31,424 nt of DNA, from contig JBBBWG010003515.1 in the NCBI GenBank assembly GCA_037176905.1, forward strand, positions 1 to 31,424, given 5' to 3'. The notes under the pieces are model-generated. The model searched no databases. It saw only the letters and a program-made list of their open reading frames with translations, and was not told the DNA's origin. This document shows, piece after piece, positions 1 through 10,600 of this stretch; the stretch's first letter is position 1; each line of letters begins with the position of its first letter. Both the position numbers and the translations under genes were made by a program. The DNA is from Azolla pinnata (Eukaryota; Streptophyta; Polypodiopsida; Salviniales; Salviniaceae).

Positions 1-65
1 AGAGGCGCCCAAAGGAGAATGGAGAAGGTAAAGAGTAGATTGCTAAGGCTAGACAGGGTTAAATC

Positions 66-108
66 CTATATATATATATATATATATATATTTATTTATT
101 TATTTATA
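66..108. repeat. (TA)n followed by (ATTT)n microsatellite
   Basis: A run of about twelve TA dinucleotides passes directly into TTTA tetranucleotides. It is the only structured element in the first kilobase. The rest of 1-1000 is AT-rich, stops are frequent in every frame, and I see no supported gene there. Confidence 0.9.
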
Positions 109-1012
109 GGATCAGCTTTCCGATGCCTTTTACCCTTCTGGCCACCCTTTTTAGCTCGAGTTGTGTGAATAACATGCATTATGATGTGAATTTGTTTCTC
201 CTACACAATGAAAAATCTACAAGAAACGTTTGGCAATGCACAACCTAGTCTCGCGATACGTTGTCCATCTCACTACTTACAACATGAGTACTACATTCTA
301 TGTAGTGAACAACTATTTCTAGTTATACAATATTTCCAATGGGATTATCTTTCCCATGCGCTTAAACAGAATATTTCCAAGGAAGCCTCTGGATGAAGTT
401 TGTGTTTTTGAAGCTTAGCTGGCTAGTGAATGTCTTGATTTTACACCTATTGCAAAATGACAACTTTTTTTAGGAGTGATTGCATATTTTTGGGAAATTC
501 ATTGTGCGCAGTATTTGAAGGGGAATTTTTCGAACATAGAACCCACGTTGAGAAACCTATCGCTATTATCAAAGTAGGCAGTCTAGTACATTTTTACTCT
601 TACGATTTAACTTGTTAATAAAAGTGTCTTATGTTGACTCTATTGTGTATTCCAATTAGAGATTATATGTCGGTAAATTGTCTCTCCTATGCACTTTAAT
701 TTTATCACATAGAATTTCTTATCTACCCTATGCATATAGTCTTGATATAGTAATAATAGCACCTAACTTTGGATTTATAACATATAGTCTCTGTAAATTG
801 TTGCCTTATCTAACTAGTCCATGGTTTTTTATTTGCTAAATAAATTTAGTACAAGTATTGGCAAGTTTGACATGCCATTTACCGTGAAATTTCTTCAGCA
901 AATTCTCATTGGGATATGTGAACAGATTGGTTGATTATATATGAAAATTTTGTAATTTATATTCTAGTAGCAAGAAAACTTGGAGCAACATTCTTTTAAA
1001 TAGCTGGAAACT

Positions 1013-1265
1013 TCTCGTGAGAATTTAATAATTTAAAACATAATGGTATATTATACCCCATATCAGGTGACTTAGTTTAGGAAGAGAGAAAATACCTATC
1101 AAAATATTTGCACCTCAAAAACTTTCATAAAGAGGTAATCATTTATGTTGTGTAATAAAACTCTTATTAAAGGGAGTATAGTAAAGAAAACGTAATTCCA
1201 TCTCCTTGCTTTCTTGAGGGATATGTTTCTAGAAACAATTTGGAAGGTCAAGGTGGCAACATGCT
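1013..1265 (+). repeat. Dispersed repeat module, copy 1, with tRNA-Leu-like end
   Basis: This is the first of three diverged copies of one module. Shared landmarks in order are a TATATTATACCCCATAT-like block, a CCTCAAAAACTTTC block at 1113, TTAAAGGGAGTAT, CTCCTTGCTTT at 1202, and AATTTGGAAGGTCAA. The GTCAA at 1247 opens a badly decayed tRNA-Leu-like segment. The same landmarks recur 389 bp later in copy 2 and a further 562 bp later in copy 3. A shorter partial copy (ATACCCCATAATAAGTGAC and following) lies at about 1323-1380. Confidence 0.75.
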
Positions 1266-1397
1266 TTCGAATAGATAGAAAAAAACCATGAGTGTTCAAT
1301 TATTTAAAACATCATGATGGATGATACCCCATAATAAGTGACTTCATGCAAGAAAAGATGAGATAAATCTCAAAATAGTAGTTTAAATAGCTTGAAT

Positions 1398-1719
1398 ATT
1401 TCCATGATTATTTAATAATTCAAAAAACATAATGCTATATTATGCCTTATATGAGGTGAGTTAATACAGGAAGAGATGAGATAACTGTAAAAATAGTTGC
1501 GCCTCAAAAACTTTCGTAAATCAATCATCATTCATGTCGTGCAATATTATTTTTATTAAAGGGAGTATGGTAAACAAAATATACTTCAATGTCCTTGCTT
1601 TATTTAGAGATATGTTCATAGAAAAAATTTGGAAGGTCAAGATGAACTAGTGGTCAAAAGCGTTAGACTCAAGTTTTAGTTATCTTGAAAGAGCCTGCGT
1701 TCAAATCTCATTGTTGACA
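1398..1719 (+). repeat. Dispersed repeat module, copy 2, with complete tRNA-Leu-like end
   Basis: Copy 2 has the same order of landmarks as copy 1: CCTCAAAAACTTTC at 1502 and TCCTTGCTTT at 1592. It ends in the full-length tRNA-Leu-like sequence annotated separately. Downstream, two further related blocks at about 1808-1865 and 1935-1995 (TTGTAAAAA...GAACA.ATTG.TTGGTTAT) show that the locus is a nested repeat. Confidence 0.75.
1636..1719 (+). pseudogene. tRNA-Leu(CAA) pseudogene or tRNA-derived SINE head
   Basis: These 84 nt follow the layout of a nuclear tRNA-Leu. The ends pair as an acceptor stem (GTCAAGA with TGTTGAC, six of seven pairs). A five-pair anticodon stem (TTAGA/TTTAG, counting G-T pairs) carries the loop CTCAAGT, giving anticodon CAA. 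A long class II variable arm is followed by the B-box-like GTTCAAATC. The D arm is decayed (AACTAGTGG where GCCGAGTGG is expected) and the T stem has only three of five pairs, so it is probably not a working tRNA. No intron is present in the anticodon loop, although nuclear tRNA-Leu(CAA) genes often have one. That fits an RNA-derived (SINE-like) origin, which is my inference. Confidence 0.7.
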
Positions 1720-1984
1720 ATTTTTCAATGTTTTGGAGGATGTTTATGGTTTAGGGTTTATTCATACAAAAAATTTCCATCGCATCTTTTCTTTCCAGCA
1801 CTTGGGCTTGTAAAAAGCTAGACATATATATAAAGATATTTGAACATATTGTTTGGTTATTTATTTAAAGTCCGTAATTTATAATTGAGTACAAACAAAA
1901 CTTGTGGCAACATGGTTTATATTCAAATAGATGGGTTTGTAAAAACCCTACATATAAATATAGTAATGTGTGAACACATTGGTT

Positions 1985-2225
1985 GGTTATATATTGATAT
2001 ATTATAGCCCATATACGGTGACTTAATGCATGAATAGATGACATAGGTACGAAAATAGTTGCGCCTCAAAACTTTTCGTAAAGCAATAATCATTCATGTC
2101 GTACAATATAATTCCTAATCAAGGAACTACGGTAAAGATAACATACTTCAATCTCCTTGCTTTATTTAGAAATATGAGCATGGAATAAATTTGGAATGTC
2201 AAGATGGCCGAGTGTTCAAAGGTGT
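1985..2225 (+). repeat. Dispersed repeat module, copy 3, with tRNA-Leu 5' half
   Basis: Copy 3 has CCTCAAAAC at 2064 and CTCCTTGC at 2153. It ends at 2198-2225 in GTCAAGATGGCCGAGTG, which keeps the tRNA-Leu D arm and A box better than copy 2 does. Similarity to tRNA stops after about 28 nt. Downstream, 2226-2480 holds nothing I recognise. Confidence 0.7.
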
Positions 2226-2479
2226 ATTTCTGGATCATAATAAAGACATATTATTTATATGTTGGATCGATTGGGTACACCACTTGCTTGTGTCAAATGA
2301 AGTTATGGGTTCACATCGTCTTTGGGACAAAGACACATTGTTATGGTTCAAATCTTGTTTGTATGTCGTGACTTTCTTGTAATAAAGATACTCTTAAATA
2401 TATGTGTCTATATATGTACATATTTGATGTATAGTCACTTGTAAATGGTCAGATACAGGTATACACACTTGTATATGCA

Positions 2480-3220
2480 TACATGTGTCAAACTCGCGAT
2501 AAACAACGTGATCACAATCATGTCTATAGTCTCACCAAATTCATGGTTATAAATGGTGTGGTAACAGTCGCGACAAATTTTACGTGATTTAGACGTTTGT
2601 TCTTATTTGGTTTTCTTCTTGTCGTATTCGTGTCTGATCTCGAGTTTATCGTGGTTGACGAGTTTCGTCGTGACAACAAGCTCGCTTATTGCAGTTGCAT
2701 TTGCTATGCATTAAAGGTTGCGTCCATGTTACAATAAAGGTCGTGGTAAATGGAGCATTTATAGTCACAGCAAATTTGTAAAGAACAATTTTGCAGCAAG
2801 GTCGTGATAAATGAAGCATGTAAGTCGCATCAAATCACGCGTCTAAACTCGCGTCAAACTCATGGTAAACAGTGTGTCAAACTGGTTGAAAGAAGTCACA
2901 TCAAACTCACGGTAAACGACACAGTAACAATGGCGTCTACAATCGTGTCAAACTTGTGAAAACGGTGTGGTAATAATCGTGGCAAATTTGACACGATTTT
3001 GAAAAAGATTTATTGCAACCTAGACGCGATGCGACTTAGTCGCGATAAACGGTCGCAGTAAACTCATCAATACCTTTTAGTGCTTATAATATATATCTTG
3101 TCTTTTTGTTTTTATCTGGTTTTCTTCTTGTCATATTTGTGTCCCTTGAATCTATCATTGTCGACAAGCTTCGGCTGTGCAACAAGCTCACCTATCATTG
3201 TTGCATTTGATTCCAAAGAG
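2480..3220. repeat. Repeat-rich element with CGCG/TAAAC units and a 509-bp direct duplication
   Basis: The stretch is built from short variants of TCGCG(G/A)(T/C)AAA, CTCGCGATAAAC and GTGGTAATAATCGTGG, unlike the AT-rich DNA around it. A block of about 120 bp around GGTTTTCTTCTTGTC occurs at 2595-2715 and again at 3104-3220, starting 509 bp apart. Subterminal GCGAC-type short repeats are common in plant CACTA and similar DNA transposons. However, I see no terminal CACTA motif or transposase, so the class is uncertain. Confidence 0.5.
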
Positions 3221-4151
3221 CCAACAACCGCACATGATTCAAGCTATATTGCATTTCGATGCAATTATTGAAACATTGTGGAGAGCTAATGTAATGTATT
3301 AGGTAAATTAGACATGTTTATAAATTAGTGGGGGGTGTGTGGGTTAATTTGACACTTATCTTAAACTAAACTATGGACAATTGTGCTTAGAGACACTATA
3401 AACAAGTATGGGGACATAAAAATGTTTGGCCGTGATACGGGCACATGATGGTTGTATGTACTTGGTAGCTGCACTACTCCGACAATGTCAGATGGGTACT
3501 CAATATGTAATCCAAGGAATAGGATCCGTACAATATATACAAATCTATTAGATGGTGCCGGTATCGAATATAATATATTATCCATTGGGGTGAAAGTATA
3601 AGCAGATTCGATCAAGGTGCCATGGTAAGAAAAGAAGAAAAAAGATCAAGAATCAGAGTGATGCAGTTAGGGTTCCGATGATACTGCAGATAGATGTGTA
3701 TCATGGCCAAGCTAGGTTTTGTCGATGAGCTGATGATCAGCTGAAAGGAGCGTGTTCGTTCATTTCAATCGCACCGTGCTACAAAGCGAAAATAACCAAC
3801 TCATTTATAACGATGATAGGAAAGCGGAGAAACCATAGCTTGCAGCCGCTGTGATATGCAATACAGGATTCCTGCATGACTGTGAGCATTAATTAAATAA
3901 ATGCCCATCATGACGTTTAAGGAACTAGCTCGCTCACTAGCCTCAAGAATCCTCCTGCGGTACCCATCCGCCCTAGTAATTGTCAGAACTCCAAACAGCT
4001 TGCCATCACACATAATTCAATACATCAACGTAAAAATTGAATGGAAAACTTGATCAAAGAAAGAAAGAAAAATATATTAACGTCCATTTAGGCAATATAG
4101 GCCCATGAGACAAAACGTACAATAATACTTGTATATCCACTCATCTATGAG

Positions 4152-4170
4152 AGTACGAACGGTGAGAGAG
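4152..4170. repeat. (GA)n microsatellite
   Basis: A short GA dinucleotide run within 3220-4380. That interval otherwise holds no gene I can support: small reading frames on the minus strand at 3801-4013 and 4077-4295 have no recognisable domains. Confidence 0.85.
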
Positions 4171-4285
4171 AGAGAGAGAGAGGTCGATGAGCCAGCTTGC
4201 TCCCGCCTCGACAATTGAAGTGTCGAATTAACCAAGTCTAAGGCGGCAATATACACTCTGATTGGGCTATCTACCCTGTATTTCA

Positions 4286-4314
4286 ATTCATTCATTCATT
4301 CATTCATTCATTCA
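4286..4314. repeat. (ATTC)n microsatellite
   Basis: About seven ATTC tetranucleotides in a row, ending just before a GATCGATC palindrome. Confidence 0.9.
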
Positions 4315-4396
4315 TGATCGATCATTCACTAGAGAGGTTCAGTTGATGCTTTAATGGCGATCCTGCATGTTCAGACACGCGGCGCGGCTCGGCCCT

Positions 4397-4419
4397 CTTC
4401 TTCTTTCTTCTTCTTCTCT

Positions 4420-4458
<39 letters not shown>

Positions 4459-4630
4459 TCTTCTTCGTCTTCTTTATTCTTTTCGCTTTGTAAAACCTCA
4501 GAAACAGGCGTGTGGGCACAGAATCTTCCACTTTTACGGATGTTGACCTGTCGTACGCGTTGACTTTTGATGCCGTCCGTACTGCCGCCACAAACTACCC
4601 CTTCTTCTCCTTCGTCTACTTCTTCTCCTT

Positions 4631-4660
<30 letters not shown>
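4397..4660. repeat. Two (TTC)n microsatellite tracts upstream of the secreted-protein gene
   Basis: Imperfect TTC runs lie at about 4397-4480 and 4603-4660, ending about 107 bp before the proposed start codon at 4767. Pyrimidine-rich TTC/GAA tracts are common in plant promoters and 5' leaders, so they may belong to this gene's control region. They also create spurious reading frames of serine on one strand and lysine/arginine on the other. Confidence 0.85.
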
Positions 4661-4661
<1 letters not shown>

Positions 4662-4766
4662 ATCAGATGTATCTATGTATGTATACAGTAGCTGATCAGC
4701 TGCCCTAGTGGTCCATTCTCTTCAGGAAGTAAGTCTAATCTCGGCCAATTACATATATACATATAT

Positions 4767-6033
4767 ATGGCCTTCGCCATGCAGATTAACACTATCTCGC
4801 CAGCTCTCCGGCAGCTAATTCCGCTCTTCTCCCTGCTCATCGCCGTCAGCGCTGCAGGTAATAACCGTGTCATCGATCCCTTCGCCTTCTAGCAAATGCA
4901 TGCATTTACTGCATGATCTCATAGAAAGAATTACAGCTGTTGCCACTTTCGGCCGGCGACACTAGCGGATCCTTTTCTCCAAGTATCAGACCCGGGGTAG
5001 TTCCGGACACAGTCAAATTAATTCATCCATTATTTCTACTCATCCCCTTACGCAATTATAATCAAGCGAAAGAAGCCTGTTCACGGTCAATTAATTCATC
5101 CACTAGTTGTTATACCCTTATGCAATTAATCAGGCCAAAGGAATCAATCATGTTGAAGCTACAAACGCTGCCTGCAATGATCCAAATTTCTTTCTAGCTC
5201 CTTAATTACATGGCCGGCTTCCTCATTCATGATTCATGCCCTAATAATTAGTACTCCCAAGCTTCACCTAATCTATCTATCTATCTATCTATCGACATAA
5301 TATATATCAATAGATAGATAGATAGACAGATTGGAGTTAACCCCACCCAGAAAAACGGACCGGGTGCTCTATTACTACCCAAATCGGCCACAAGCAGTTT
5401 GTGACCAGATCCTACTGAGCTAATTAATCTCGGAGGCCGATTCTGAACTACGATTCACAGCTTCACGTCTTGCGGTGATTATATACCTTGTGGGGATTCA
5501 GCGAATGAACGGGATTAAATCGACAGGGCGGCTAGAGAGAGTATACAATGTACATGTACATGAGTTAAGAATCAGATTTAATTTGCGTTAATTGTCATAC
5601 GATGACTAGTACAGGATCAGGAGCTGGAGTGTCGGCTGGATCAGCAACAGCATCGCCAGCATCTTCTTCATCGTCATCAGCAGCTGCAGCAGCAGCAGCT
5701 GCTGCTGCGAGGATGAGATCGCCCACGAGTATAAGTACTCATGATGCAGGCGATAGTGTGGAGCATGTGGATCGCGAAGTGGATTATGCAGGAGATTACA
5801 GCTCCGAAGCCAACAACAGCACACAATCCCCCGGCCCATCTACGAATTACAAGAACAATTACAGCTACTACGCCCCACTACGCGGCGCGCATAACTCCAG
5901 CAGTTACTACCATGCTCACCATCGCCATACCTCTCCGCCTGATCCAGCTTCCTCTTCCTCCCAATCAAAGAAGAAAAAGATTACAAAACCGCACTCTGGC
6001 AGAAGGCGGCGGCTCCTCATGAATCATCGCTAG
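4767..6033 (+). CDS. Putative small secreted protein, two exons, possible tyrosine-sulfated peptide precursor
   Basis: Proposed exons are 4767-4857 and 5615-6033, giving 169 residues. Exon 1 starts at ATATATGGCC and encodes a typical signal peptide of about 30 residues: a polar start, a core LIPLFSLLIAV, and a small-residue SAAG cleavage region. It ends in GCAG|GTAATA, a good donor. The acceptor TACAG|GATCAG restores exactly the long frame of exon 2 (phase 1), which supports the model. The mature part is Ser/Ala/Gly-rich, with an alanine run at about residues 50-60. It continues with an acidic segment EVDYAGDYSSEANN, an Asn/Tyr/His-rich stretch, and basic ends KKKK and RRRR. Asp-Tyr beside acidic residues is the usual context for tyrosine sulfation, and DYSSEANN loosely resembles the start of PSY-type peptides. 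No known family is established. The intron contains a TATC/GATA inverted repeat. The main alternative is a chance open frame caused by GCA repeats. Confidence 0.5.
5271..5328. repeat. (TATC)n / (GATA)n inverted repeat
   Basis: About five TATC units are followed, after a spacer of roughly 20 bp, by about four GATA units, so the two tracts can pair as a hairpin. It lies within the proposed intron of the secreted-protein gene. It is probably a microsatellite by-product rather than a functional RNA. Confidence 0.7.
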
Positions 6034-6180
6034 CTCTATCATGATATTAATGATCGTGACTCCTCTACTTGACCTAATTGTGTAGCTAGCCCAAGCATTC
6101 TGACAACCTAGTATTCTCGCCATCTCATTCCCCTCTCATAATTTCTAACTCTGGATCTCATCACATCATAAGATTAGGTC

Positions 6181-6199
6181 CCCCCCCCTCCCCCCCCCA
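6181..6199. repeat. Poly-C tract
   Basis: Two runs of C split by a single T, downstream of the secreted-protein gene. From here to 7600 I see no supported gene. A frame at 6381-6644 includes an IIDSGS string that recalls aspartic protease active sites, but nothing else around it fits. Confidence 0.85.
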
Positions 6200-6804
6200 A
6201 GTCCACCTTCTAATGAATTGCTCCATTTTCAAGAGCGCATTCTCCTTCTAATCGGACTGCAATGACTCCTTAAATTTTGTCTATAATGCACGAGTGTTCA
6301 AACAAGCATCTTCATCTCCGTGGAAGTCCATAGTACAGAAACGAAGCCGTATTGTGATGATTTTGACGGATACCAGATGAATGGTCACACCATTGATCCA
6401 TGGCCGCAGTTGGAAAACCATGGGAGCATTGCAACGTAGTATTATTGACTCCGGGAGTTGTAGCAACCTATCATCGAAAGCTCTGCCTCCAATGCTCAGT
6501 TACGGCCCGACACCTTTCTCGTTTTCTGATGAGATTTATGGGCAACCCCCCGAGGCCATAGAATCTAAGTCTCAATATGGGATCATCGGTTCCAGAATCC
6601 AAAGCCATTTCTTGCCATCGACAGCTTTCTCATCTTACTCATGATTTCAGAATCACTGTCATCTTATAGCTTTGGCCACGGTTGTTTGAAGTTTGAACCA
6701 AAATGGAGACACTATTAGAGAGTAATAGCTGAGAATGTTCTGAGAGACAACAATAGATGGTAGTAGGGCAAAGCTTCTCGTATACCTCGATAACATACAA
6801 TTAG

Positions 6805-6955
6805 ATTAGCACAACAATCCACCGTTCAAATACCAATCTTTGGATGAGGAAGGATGTCAATTGGAAGAAGCCTAGCACATCAATCCAAAATTCAAATACC
6901 AATCTTTGGATGAGGAAGGATGCAAAAAATAATAAGGAATCAATTGGAAGAAGCC
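6805..6955. repeat. Two-copy 66-bp tandem repeat
   Basis: The block TTCAAATACCAATCTTTGGA with the following GATGAGGAAGGATG occurs at 6825 and again at 6891. Both copies are followed by AATTGGAAGAAGCCT, although copy 2 has a small insertion in between. It lies in the 3' flank of the coiled-coil gene. Confidence 0.85.
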
Positions 6956-7625
6956 TTGAAAGATGTCCGATTATGAAGAACTAATCCGCTGAATCTATGG
7001 TTCGAAGCAATCCGCAAAAAACTCTTGCCCCTTCGATATGAATACATTTTACTGCTTATGTTACTAATTTATTTCAACATTTATTCCAATAGGTTTTATT
7101 TCTTTGGGATTTTTCTTGAACAGCAAGTATTTTGTTTCGACAATGTCAGTATGCAATAAAAGGAGAAGAGAACTGATCAATTGTATATTAAGCAGCATAT
7201 ATAATCTAGTATCTAAAGAGAAACTTAGAAGTTACAACCGCCCATGAAAGTACTTTGTATGTACAATAATAAGTATACTCTTTACAAAAGCTGTGTATAC
7301 TACATGATAATTACATCAAGAAGTTAACACACACAAGACCACTGGAAGTGTGGCAACTGAAAAACCGCAAGACCATCCAGTTGGCGAATCTACCCCTGTC
7401 AATCCACTATAAAGTGAGGCAAACAGCTTACGTTGAAACCTGGAAATACAAAGACATATTAATAGCACATACCTTCTGATACCATTCAGCTGAAGAACAT
7501 CGTTATTGTTGTTCGGTCAAGTATGCTTACATCATTATCCTGATCTCAACCCTCGAGCAGAAGTCTTGTTGTTCAGGTTTGAGCACTTCTTTCCTTTCAC
7601 AGAAAGCTTTGAAAACTCACGACCC

Positions 7626-10600
7626 TTAAGTTCTTTCGCTTTGTTTTTCCTCATACCACCTTTTCCTTTGCAAAAGCTTGAAAATCTCTCGCTTGGAATC
7701 TTGCTTCATCTCAGAAAACTCAGAGTTCGGTTTTTCATAAGAATCCATCCCTTCTATGCAATAAGCCCTAGGAATGACCTTAAGTTCTTTTCTTCTTACG
7801 GACCTGCTTTCTGGCTTCAGCTTTGCGCTATTCGGTTCAATGTAATTTTTCATGTCTCCATATACTGACAAATCAGCCGAGTGTGTTGATACTCTTGAAA
7901 TATCAAGCTTGAAAGAATGAGGCGTTCTTTCATCGCTTGGCTTCACACCTACATGGGTTTGTAAGTTATTGTTCATGGTAATACAAGTATGCTCTTTTTC
8001 TTCTGTGGCATTCTGATTGTCATCAACAGCTTTGGATGCATCAATACTCTCTTCCTCAGCTTCTCTTTGTGCTTTTCTTCGTTCTCGCAGATGTTCTAGA
8101 AGGCCATTCTCTTTACCACGTGCAAACCGGAGAATTGTCCGGGCTGCTTTTTGCTTCACTTCCTTGATCGCCATAGTCCACTTTTGTCTTTCTTGCACCA
8201 GCAAAGCAGCCTTCTCCTTCACATCCTCTTCTAATGACATGATCCGCTTGTCTTTCAAAAACAAGACCTTTTTCATCTCCTCTAATTTCTCATTCAAAAC
8301 GTCGATTTTGTCTTGTTCCTTCAGTGCCCCTCTCAGCATCCGTTGCGCATCTCCTTGGGAATGCAACTCATTCAATAACCTTGACCTCTCTTTGTGCTCT
8401 CTTTCGAGCTCTTTATTGAGAAGACTCACTTCATCCTTCAACTCTTGCACAAAGCTTTCCATATCTTGCTCCTTCTCTGTAAGCTGATTTTCTAAAGCCT
8501 CCACCTGCTTTGTTTTTTCAGCAACCATGAGAGCATACTTCTTGTTTTCTGCCTTGATCGCATCTTCCTTGGCCTTCATTTCTTGCTTAAGAGTCGCCAT
8601 TAATCCTAAAGTTTGCGCGACTTTTTCATCTAAACATTGGCTTTCCTCACGAGGATCTTGTGACCAAGAACAGTGTTTACCGCGAAGTTCTGAAGAAGTC
8701 TCACACAGCACATTGTGGACATGATTGATACCAGTTTCAATCTTTTGGATCATTTCAACTGCAGTCATCTCTTCACTATAGCTGGTAGGGATTTTCATTT
8801 CTTGTGTAGGATCACGTTCATCAACTATTCTTCCTGCATCTTTACCCATCAACTCTCGCACAAGTGCAACAGTTTCGTTCTTTAGTTTCTCCAGTGATTT
8901 ACTGCATGAGACCGAGCATTCAACAAGAGCATTTTCTAATGCTTTCAGTCTGGTAACTTCAGTCTCTCTGTCCTTCAACTTCAATGCCCATGTCTGGGTT
9001 TTGCTATTCCAATCCACCTTGCATGTAGTGCTTTTCTCCTCTAAGGCATTTGTTTCACTGGCAAAATCACATTCAATTTTCTTGAGCTTAATATCCCAAT
9101 CTTCGAGAAACTTTTCAAGTTCCTGCACTCTTCGCTCCAGAGCATTCTCCCGATCTGCATCATACCCTCTTTCCTTAGCTTTGGATCTCTCAAATTTTGT
9201 TTCCCAAACTTCAAGAGATTTTTCAAGCTCAGTCACCCTTCTGTCCAAAGCTTTCTCTTGTTCCACGGATAATGTTAGATCTCCCCTTTGCAAGGCTTTT
9301 TCTTGCTCAGTTGTGAAACCTTCGTACTCTTTTTCCTTAGATTCAGAGCTCACACAGACAGGCTCTTTATCCTGACCTTTGAGATATGCTTCTAGCTGCT
9401 TCACTCGACTCTCTAAATATTTCTTTTCTGAACTCTCAACTGCTATTTGAGACTCCCAACCTTCGAGAGAAATTTCTAGTTCCTTCACTCGCTTCTCCAA
9501 GGCTTTCTCTTGTTCTGTTGGCAAAGCATCATGTTCCCTTTCCTCAGATTTTGAGTTCTCGAGGAAACACTTTCCAATTTCCTTCACTTTTCTTTCTAGA
9601 TCATTTTCCACTGTCCAAGATTTGTGCACTTGTTCCTCACCCTTGGAACCGTGGAGTATCAGTTTGTTCTCCAAAACTTCAAGTGAATTTTCCAGTTCAT
9701 TCACTCTCCTTTGCAAGTATTTCTCTTGCTTGGAACAGGCAACAACATTTCTGGTCTCCCAATCATCAACACACTGTTCTAATTCTCTCAATCTTCCCTC
9801 GAGTGCTTTCTCCCGTTCAGAACTCAGTTTCACTTCCCAATCATTGAGAGATTTTTCTAGCTCTATAAATTTCTGCTCTAACACTTTCTCTCGCTCAGAG
9901 CTCTGGAGTGAAAGTTTGGCCTCCCAATCATCAAGAGACTTTTCTAGCTCCATTACTCTCCCTTGCAAAGCTTTTTCTCTCTCCACTATCAATGCTTCAC
10001 ACTCTCTTTCCTTAGACTTGGAGATTTGAGAAAGAGAAATCTCTAGCTCTTTCACTCTTCTCTGCAAAGCATTTTCTCTCTCCATTATCAATACTTCATA
10101 CTCCTTTTGCTTTGAATTGGAGCTTTCATGAAGAGATATTTCTAGCTCCTGCACTCTTCTCTGTAAAACAATTTCCCTCTCTGTCACCAATGCATCATGC
10201 CCTGTTTCCTTCAATTTGGAGCTTTCATGGAGAAAATTTTCTAGCTCCATCACTCTTTGCTCCAGAGATTTCTCGTGTTCTGTTATCAATTCTTTTTCAT
10301 CTTTTTCCTTCAATTTGGAGCTCTCAAATACATGTTGGCTTGGCCAATCTTCGATATACTTTTCTAGATCACTTACCCTTCCCTCCAAAATTTTCCCTCT
10401 CTCATTCATTAATGCTCCATGCTCTCTTCCCTTTTGTCTGGAGCCCTCTGGTATATGTGTAGTGAACAGATCATCAAGAAACTTTTCTAATTCTTTCACT
10501 CTTCTCTCCAGGGCTTTCTCTCTTTCTTTTGCTAATATAGCATGCTCTTTTGTCTTAGATTTTGATCTCATAAATTTAGACTTCCAATCTTCAACAGACT

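Noticed and set aside
1..60. Possible exon end at the left edge, with GAGAAG|GTAAAG as donor
   Set aside because: Too short to judge, with no supporting similarity.
4322..4591. Lys/Arg-rich and Ser-rich frames on opposite strands
   Set aside because: Produced entirely by the TTC/GAA microsatellite.
5602..5613. ATG at 5602 as start of a 143-residue protein
   Set aside because: It lies within the presumed intron end; the spliced model uses the same frame and adds a signal peptide. It stays possible if splicing is not confirmed.
5606..6022. Other frames through the GCA-repeat exon, on both strands
   Set aside because: They follow from the trinucleotide repeat and break soon after it or lack any context.
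6381..6644. Frame with IIDSGS, possible retroviral-type protease
   Set aside because: Only one short motif matches, and flanking sequence shows no gag, reverse transcriptase or protease body.
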